Assembly (NCBI RefSeq): GCF_022581195.2
Contig: NC_061452.1
Location: 7,757,501 to 7,821,500 of the forward strand
From: Helicoverpa zea
Taxonomy: Eukaryota; Arthropoda; Insecta; Lepidoptera; Noctuidae
Direction of reading: 5' to 3'
DNA length: 64,000 nucleotides
The position numbers were made by a program, and so were the translations under genes. Below, one piece after another: positions 56,331 to 64,000 of the stretch. Within the stretch, counting starts at the first letter, position 1, and each line of letters begins with the position of its first letter. The notes below the pieces were generated by a model. It was not told the origin of the DNA and did not search any database. It saw only the letters and a list, made by a program, of their open reading frames with translations.

Positions 56331-59300
56331 TCTATTGATTGGACATGCGCTTCATTAACACTTAGGTACCAATAACTTTCAAATATGTTTGTCTCGTTCT
56401 AGACTTTAGATCTTGTCTCCTTGGTTTGGTCTGTTAAAAGACTAATTGTATTAATTTAGTGTAGTAAAGCAATATCAATGCATGCTGTATAACATGCTTA
56501 ATACTCAAATTACTCCCAGAAGTTTTATCACTCTCTCACGATCGGACTATTCTAACGGCTATCACATTTTTTAATTAGCTTCCAAAATAGAGCCCTCATA
56601 AATTTTATAGCAACATAGAGGTGTAACGTAGCGTCGGAGCCTGGCCGCTGCGCCCGCGCTGCCGCCGGCGTTCATTTGGGTATCACAGTTTTACGATAGC
56701 ATTTATGATTGATTAATCAGTGATACCAAAGTTGATCGCTTCCGCACTTATTCTTCTGATTGCAAAACATTTGATTTCTTCTATACCTATGAGTGACTGT
56801 AATTTGTCTTCTATGAGCTTAATGTTGAAATGGCTGCCCGAGGATATTGACGTAAAATTAAAACTGTCGTCTAATCAGATTGCAATGCACTGTATCGATA
56901 TGATAATGTCTAGTCAACGATATCATACATTTAGGGGCGCGAAGGCGGGAGCTGTGTGTTGATAGATACTCGTTATTTCGAATAAGGCCAAGCGCTATTG
57001 TTCTGCTATTGTGTCTCATAAACGGCAAATCGAGTTTTCGTTACGTAAGATTAATGGCTCGTATTTACATTATATTTGTTAGACGAAATTGACTTATAAT
57101 TCAACTTTGTTCTACTTTTGAATCATTTACATTCAGTAGGTAACTGGTCTGATTCATATAGATTGTATGAGCTTACTTTGCTAGTCTAGCTTTCGTAATG
57201 CAACTGTCATACGTGGAGGCAAGTCATAAATAATTGAGTTCGAACATAGCTTCCGAGATAAGTATCTGGTCCATAGAGTATAGGTACGTGTAGTATTAAT
57301 ACTCGTGCTCTGCGTCAGCTTTCGAATGACTGACGGCTGCCAAAGAATATGCGCGAAAGAGATAACGAAGTCTGCTCGAGCCATCTGCGTTCGCTTACCT
57401 ATAGCATTCCATTGAATGAAATTCAGTAGTCGAGTTAGTAGTAACGACCAATACACCATGGCTGTGTATAAAATATTCGCGGAATGAAATGATAACAATG
57501 TAGTCTGTAGCTAAGCAGCACGCTAACGGCACCTATCACTATCGCAGGATTTTTATAGTTAACGATAAACACTAAAAAGTTGTAAAAACGGCAGGTCTCG
57601 TCAGTATAATATAATGTCCTCGTTTTCTAAGAAAACTTAGATGTTTGATAAGCAGTAAATGTTAGGCATCATAAGATGTACCCTCCACAATTTTCTTTGA
57701 CCCTGTGTATGGTATCTTCTGAGGACAAAAATTATACAGTAGAGAATACGTTGATATCAGTCGAGCATCTGACCGTATAATATTGCAATAGCCATTACGG
57801 ACACACCGTAGCATCTTCAAAGTGCCTCGTAAACGCGCTACACGGCTACTAGAAATGTAATTTAGCGGTACTGAGAAAGAAACGATGGCTATCTTCAGAT
57901 GAATGAAGCAGTGTTAGTGCACCGTCACACTTTTTTACTGGTTAAGGTGTTCTGGAAACTTATCTCTCAATCACTTGCCGTAACTGTACGTTATAAACTT
58001 ATTTTTCAGATCTGCCCGCCTTGTTGTCGCTCCATAAAACTTTCGCAACTTGTAACACATACGACGCATGCGCAATGCTCACTGCGCATGCCACTACTAG
58101 CTGTATATATGTATAACTATATCAATTTATTATTACTACCTCGTTGTTCGTTATGTGACACGATCGTAAACTTATTTACTTCTTGCCTTTTCGTCTACAG
58201 ATGTGCGTCTGATAAAAGCTCGACACTGATGGCAAAAAGTTATTTTTTTTTCTACTTTGTTTTTATGAAATTATGAGCTGTTTTTGCAATGCAACTGTTC
58301 TTCGATACCTATATTGGTATTGTTACTTCCTTAATGCTGAAATTACTATATCAAACCACTGTGTATATCGATCCTTTAGTGCCTATATGTGTGGGTACAA
58401 TAATGCGGCGCAAGTGTCCAAAAAATACAATAATAAACGTGAAACAAATGCTCGAAGCACAAACAACGAGCAACGTGACAAAAACTGGCGATACTTTAAT
58501 TTTATTTTAATTGGTTCAGGCGAGAGTGACATTCGAGGCTGTCAGATTTAAGTCGTGTTCAAGGTGATAGTCTCTCTCGCGTCGAACTAAAATGGCGACC
58601 GAGCTGGCATTTAAATGCCATGCATTTTTAAATTCATTCGACGTACGCAATTAACAATTCGACTTCGATTACTTTGTCATAAACGTGCGCGTGTTTATCG
58701 ACGTCGCCCGTTAGGAAGCTGTTTAAGAATTCATGACACTATTTGTGTGGAAATTAACTTTATGATTCCCGTGAATATCGAAAGCATTACTAACAAAGTT
58801 TACGAGAATGATATTAGTCTTTTACATTCTTTGCGCATAGCAAAGCCTGCATAACTAGTGTACTTACGTACAACGACGGGCAAGTCCAATAAAATAGGAT
58901 CGATATAACATTTATGTAGAGTTGAGTACTCGCCTACAAATAACTTTGCTTTGCACTTTATTAATCTTGGTGCATATTATATGCTGTGAACCCGCGTTAA
59001 TTATGATTATTACGTGTGATTTAGAGTTTGTACAAGTGTCTTTAAACGCAGTCTAATATTGTTATGCATTTTGAAATACAAACGTGTTGAACAAATACTT
59101 CACAGATTAAGTCACGAAATCGTATTTTATCCAAGCTATACATGTTTGTTCGCTTTTGGTATCAATAGTCAGTTAAGTGGCAATTAATGATATTGTTCGT
59201 ATGCACATCGACCGTGTACTATTTGATAATAATCGCATAATGTGGGTTGTTCACTTCTAGTACGCGTGACGTGGACGTCTATGTACCTATTCCAACTGAG

Positions 59301-62300
59301 AATCTGACTTTGCATAGTGCAAATTAAAATAAACGTAGGTCGTATAAAAATTTAGATATTTTTGTATTCTGGTAATACCAACAACTATAGACAAAATGTT
59401 TTATGTATGTATTATAAATACATAGTAGGCATATTACGACTTAAACCTAAGTAAGACGATAAGGATCGTAATTAAACACAAGGCTTAATTTCATATTAGA
59501 AATAAAACTTTAGCCGAAATTATAAATTAGATTGGTTTACCTAATAGTCTTCACATCCTTACAAAGAACTTAACACCGTGATATCATAACTTTAGTCTGG
59601 GGAGGATGCACTTGCAGCGATCGTTTTCTTTTTATGCATTAATATTCCTGTTGGAATTAAAATGATATCTCCTCCTAACATAAATTCTTATTAGTTAGTA
59701 TTTTATGGTAAAACCTCAACAACACTCGCAGTTAGTGCATTCAAACGATGCTGCAACAATTATGCTAAGTCAATCATCTGTGTCTGAGTCACTACAGAGT
59801 TTCCTTTTATGGTAGAAGCAATTTATTTAGTATTTAACAAATTCGAATGGCGCCGAACAGGTAACATTAATAGTACTAACATATTACATGGACATAGTCA
59901 TATATTAGTGAGCCCTTACTCGCGGTTATAAGTAGACAGTCGCCGCAATGTAACACCGAGGGAGGATGGCCGACACATCCCGTCCGCGCCGACAATCAAT
60001 TATCCACAATCCATAATCACGAACAATTAATTTTTTCTCGACGCAGTTAATAGGGCTGCGCTTTCGTCGGTTATTTTCTCGATAAGGGTCAAATTGATCC
60101 GCCCGCGGCCTATGTGAACAAAACAAGCAATTTACGGCACTCGATACATTACGGTTTTTATTATTATTGTACACTGTTGCTTATCTTGTTACAGCAGGTT
60201 CCTCGCGGTAATAACAGTGCGAGCCTCACACTGTCCGCTTACATTAGTATACTTAGCGCCTCATCTGCTGAGAGTTAGTCTTGCTGTTCTATTGATATCC
60301 AACCTAAGCATTTTCTCGCACAATTACACTATGAATACAGCTTAACAATACACAAACCGTGACCGCTTGACCCGCTTGTAGTATTTCTCGGGAACATAGA
60401 TGCGAGATCGTCACGTGTGCACAAAGGGGGTCTTTTTTGATAAATCGTTGAAAAGAAACAAAGGGCGCATAAATTTATCGTCGGCTGGTGGCTTATCATG
60501 ATCACGTCGACTTTCTCCGAGTGTCGATAGAGCGCGCGGTGTGTGCAGCATCACACACTCGGCGCGCCTGCAGAAAGTACGTTGATCACAGGGTACCTCA
60601 CCATCAAGCCGTGTAACTGCCAGGTGCTTGAACTTGTACCTTTAGTCTCAGCCTCTAATAAATCAACGTATCTACACATCGATAGTCGTATTGTAAAACT
60701 TGACTCCTATAGCTGGATTGATATCATTGATGCCAATCATTTTATTTGATGGAGAAATTATTATAGTAACTAACTTACAATTTTATCAATTAGAATCAAA
60801 CTTAGATCATATAAAACATTTGCTTTGGTACTACCAATGCATCTCGATTGAATTGAGTAAAGACATATTTTTGTTATTGTTATTATACTAAAACAGAGAA
60901 GGATAAATTAGCCCAGTAAAAGTAGTTACTTATAATACTAAATTTTCGTTTTCTCTTTTCTACTTTTATATGGAGTTTTTCGTTTTTTAAATTAAATAAT
61001 AATATTGTGTAATTTTACACCATATGTCTACCTGCGCATTAGACGATGAATAGTGACCGTTTTAACAATTTATAGGGGTGACGCATTCGTCTGTCTCTAG
61101 TCTTTCAAAAGACAAAATCTATTCAAAGCATAAAGGGTTGTTTTTTACCGGGGAGACAATGCGTAAACAAAATATTCGATGACCACCGATGACCGGTACT
61201 TGTGAATGACCAGTGTGGGAAGCAACGTTTATTTCTCTGTGAAAGCTTGACCCTTCCTTTGTGTCACTTATTATAGATGAAGTTTCACAGTGCAAAAGCA
61301 AAGGGTCACTTTGAAAGAAAGAATATTCGTTACTTACCTACTGTGATTATTTATTTTTTGCACAGCTTAAAACGGTTAAGTGAATTAATAAGAGATAAAA
61401 AAATCCACATCCGAACTTCCCATGCATGTATTTTTCCACCTATAATTACGTGAACTCGGCATGGACTCCTCGAGATATTTTCGTGCGCACGACGTGAAGG
61501 GCTTGCACAAGAACTGTTCAGGCGTTTCGGAGAACAGCAATGTGATAAATCGGACCCTCCAATTATTATTGCATTCGGTACGCGAAAGTACTCTCCATAC
61601 TTATGGCGATTATTGACCAAATCGGTGGTTGTTCTCGTTACGCCAATCACATACTTGATATGTATGGAGCGGTCATATGACTAATTGCAATATAACAGGT
61701 ACATATTATTAATGACCTAGTGCAAAGTTACAAAAACGAAGCGATATAATGTTAAGTTTAATGGTCTGCAAATTGTATCACCATTATACTTACACATTTC
61801 AACTACGGGTTGCCACAGCAATAAGAACCTACTTAATACAAATATGTACTAAGCTAACACATGTCTGTTTTCATTTAAATATGAACTTAAACTATATCCT
61901 AATTCAATTCGTATAAATGGTAAATTAATACTGCTTAGAAAAAAGTTTCGATTTCGATTACCTATCCAAACAAGAGTCGGCTACAATAGTCTGCTTAGAT
62001 AAATAATCTATTAAGAGTCATATTAGACGTGCCATTAGCGATCTGCTTGGCTAGTTAGTGTTATTTGGCTACTTAAAAAGCGAACATGACACATTATCTG
62101 TGGCTATCCATCTCTTGGAGAGCGCTCCTCCGAGCGAGTGGGCGCGCCGCCTGACCGCCGCGCGTACGTACTCATAAATATAAGGCATAATTTTGTAATT
62201 ATGTAAAACGGTAAAAAAACCAAGTCTAAATCGTTCGCTATGTGTAACGCAATATAAATTAATGGCCGTTATAATAAAATTCGGAGACGGCAAATGTTTG

Positions 62301-63839
62301 AAGCATTTTCTGTTCCAATCAATTAATGTAAGTGTTCTACTTTTATCATTTAATTAAAATTAGAGGATAGATATTGAACTCGTTAGACGTAATTATTGCT
62401 TGTGATAGCACTCTTGTAGTTTCATGTTGTTCACTCATCAACCTAAATTAGTCACTAAGTATGCAGTGATATTAAATTTTACCTCATGAGATAAGATCAC
62501 TCATTAATCATATTTCATAATATGAAATAATAAAACATGATCCAGTTTAAATATATTTTATAAATATCATTACATTAAATGTTATTTGACTACAATCTCT
62601 TAGTTAAATAAATGAACCATAAAATCCGAGGTTTTGCATTAAATCGCGAAAAATGGTATGCGCGAGTAAAGCCGGAAGGAGACATTCCAAACTATCAAGG
62701 ACTTGTTTTGTAAGCGGCGGACGATAAGTATAGATCTGTTATTGTTTTGTAATGATAACGTAGACTTCGTACTTGAGCTGAGCTGTGTATATGTGCGAGT
62801 GTTTGTTCCCCGGTGCGGTGGCTCGGTGGCGCTACGGGATAATTAAAGTAACGCGTGGCGGCGACTTCCGCGTCGAGACCCTCTCGGCTTCACTCAAATT
62901 TGACTTCTAATTACTCGACCACTGCCGACATTTTATGTTTCCTTAGGCCATAACTTTAATTAATTCTAACATCGTCTGCGCTTTTCTCACGCTGTATTAT
63001 CGTAATTAAATTGTAGTCTTAAGTTCCTTCTGTTCAATTATTTCCACGGAGTATGGAAATGTGATTTGGTAGGTGATTCTCAAGAGATAACTAATTGATA
63101 TTAATTTTTTTAACTTCATATTTTTATTTTTTAGTATTTAGCTACAGTATGTCATAGTGAGTGGATCTTGCATCATACAGGAATGTTTATTTACCCGAGG
63201 CTACGAGTTGCTACGTAAACATGCCCAATTTGGCGACTACGGGCTACGTTATTTTGTAGTAGTAAAATTATGTCTTAAAAAATTCAAGGATTTAACTAAA
63301 TATTCCTTGCTGACAGTTCTCTAAAACAATGTGTCGGAATCAAAAAAACTTTTTACAATGTAATTATTTCTTAATTGTCATTATAAAACGAGCAATTAAT
63401 ATTAGAGTCGACTACGGCTACGATTTAACGTGTATTGATTGAAATTCCTGGTATTTTTGGACTTCCTTAATGTATTTACCTATTAAGTCCATAAAAAAGA
63501 AAGCTCTCGTGTCACTTAAATGAGTTACGATTTTATTATCGAGTGTCGTTTAACTGATCGACCTCGATAGTGTAGGTATCAGTCAAGCGTGGCTCGTTGA
63601 ACTCTAATGTATGGACGTTTGTCTTGACCACTTGGCCACGAGATAATCATGATTTTGATTGGGGGAATATAGTTTTATTTTCATGGAAAAAATTCTCAGA
63701 TACTCGTACGTTGACTGAAGTCTCATACATCGTAGAAATTTTTTTCGTTAACGGTTTCGGCGCCTAAGACATTACAAATAAAGTAGAATACAAAAGCTCC
63801 TGTTCAAACAATCGGCAACCCTTTATCAGTGAACAAAGA

Positions 63840-64000
63840 GGAAGAGCTGCGATGTCACCCTTCTCCGAGCGGGTCGAGTGAGCGCTCGGCGGCGTGTGGG
63901 GCGAGCGGCCGGCGACGCTGCAGTATCGAGCGGCGCCGCACCCGGACCGCACCGCCGCCGACCGCGCACTGAACCACCGACCACTGTCCGCGACAACCTG
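63840..64000. promoter_or_regulatory. CpG-rich patch at the right edge
   Basis: Dense CpG (for example GAGCGGCCGGCGACGCTGC) starts abruptly and is cut by the window edge. It resembles the 28.0-28.7 kb block and may be another promoter or leader exon. Frames through it carry no recognisable domain. Confidence 0.3.

Larger units (their letters stand above)
54409..64000 (+). other. Transposon-poor DNA, presumed grh intron/regulatory domain to the right edge
   Basis: No exon with recognisable protein and no complete mobile element. Notable spots: promoter-like DNA at 55,040-55,790; TATAAATA at about 56,294; a 9-bp perfect stem GCATGCGCA/TGCGCATGC at 58,066-58,091; a 16-bp palindrome TGGCATTTAAATGCCA at about 58,604; a GC-rich hairpin GCGCGC-GTGTGTG/CACACAC-GCGCGC at 60,532-60,567; CpG-rich patches at 62,100-62,165, 62,800-62,880 and 63,840-64,000. 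Confidence 0.35.

Noticed and set aside
57181..57498. 105-codon minus-strand frame
   Set aside because: No domain, no splice context, AT-rich region with similar frames on both strands.
57899..58276. 125-codon plus-strand frame
   Set aside because: Hydrophobic and Cys-rich by chance; no recognisable family or conserved motif, and other frames overlap it.

Overview
The window is insect nuclear DNA, almost certainly from a moth or butterfly. The support is AT-rich introns with GT-AG borders, several Lepidoptera-typical dispersed repeats (Helitron-like ends with a CTAGT terminus, hAT elements, RTE-like RT tails, a tRNA-derived SINE), and three genes whose predicted proteins read as insect orthologues. 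No prokaryotic, CRISPR or plasmid signal is present. The species cannot be fixed from sequence alone.

Layout. Positions 1-7,310 are a graveyard of transposable elements: a 134-bp tandem array, hAT ends, Helitron-like pieces, foldback/MITE elements, and a three-copy nested MITE in which two 490-bp copies lie head to head. Positions 7,462-10,068 (minus) hold a complete four-exon CTU2/NCS2 gene (cytoplasmic tRNA 2-thiolation). Its upstream side carries a 777-bp hAT element with a perfect 8-bp target duplication and a leftover transposase C-terminus. Positions 12,063-13,883 (minus) hold a complete six-coding-exon eEF1B-delta gene with a leucine zipper and GEF domain. Positions 17,884-24,873 are a 6,990-bp LTR retroelement with apparently identical 538-bp LTRs, a 4-bp target duplication and a tRNA-Leu-type primer site, but no recognisable gag or pol. 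It carries a SINE and a roughly 147-bp satellite array.

From about 28 kb to the right edge the window appears to belong to one developmental gene on the plus strand. A CpG-rich stretch at 28.0-28.7 kb is followed by a coding exon at 30,482-31,117 whose protein matches what I remember of the N-terminal part of the transcription factor Grainy head (grh). No later grh exon is seen, so 31-64 kb is probably a very large intron or regulatory domain. It is strikingly poor in transposons. The main exception is a 1,550-bp hAT element at 52,851-54,400 with a perfect 8-bp target duplication.

The three genes do not form a pathway. CTU2 and eEF1B-delta are translation-related housekeeping genes and grh is a developmental regulator. 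The most interesting pattern is that two unrelated mobile elements flanking the grh exon carry arrays of AACCGGTT/ACCGGT, which is the consensus bound by Grainy head proteins. I found no clearly new biological system. The most unusual objects are the non-coding LTR element, the nested inverted MITE and the ACCGGT arrays.
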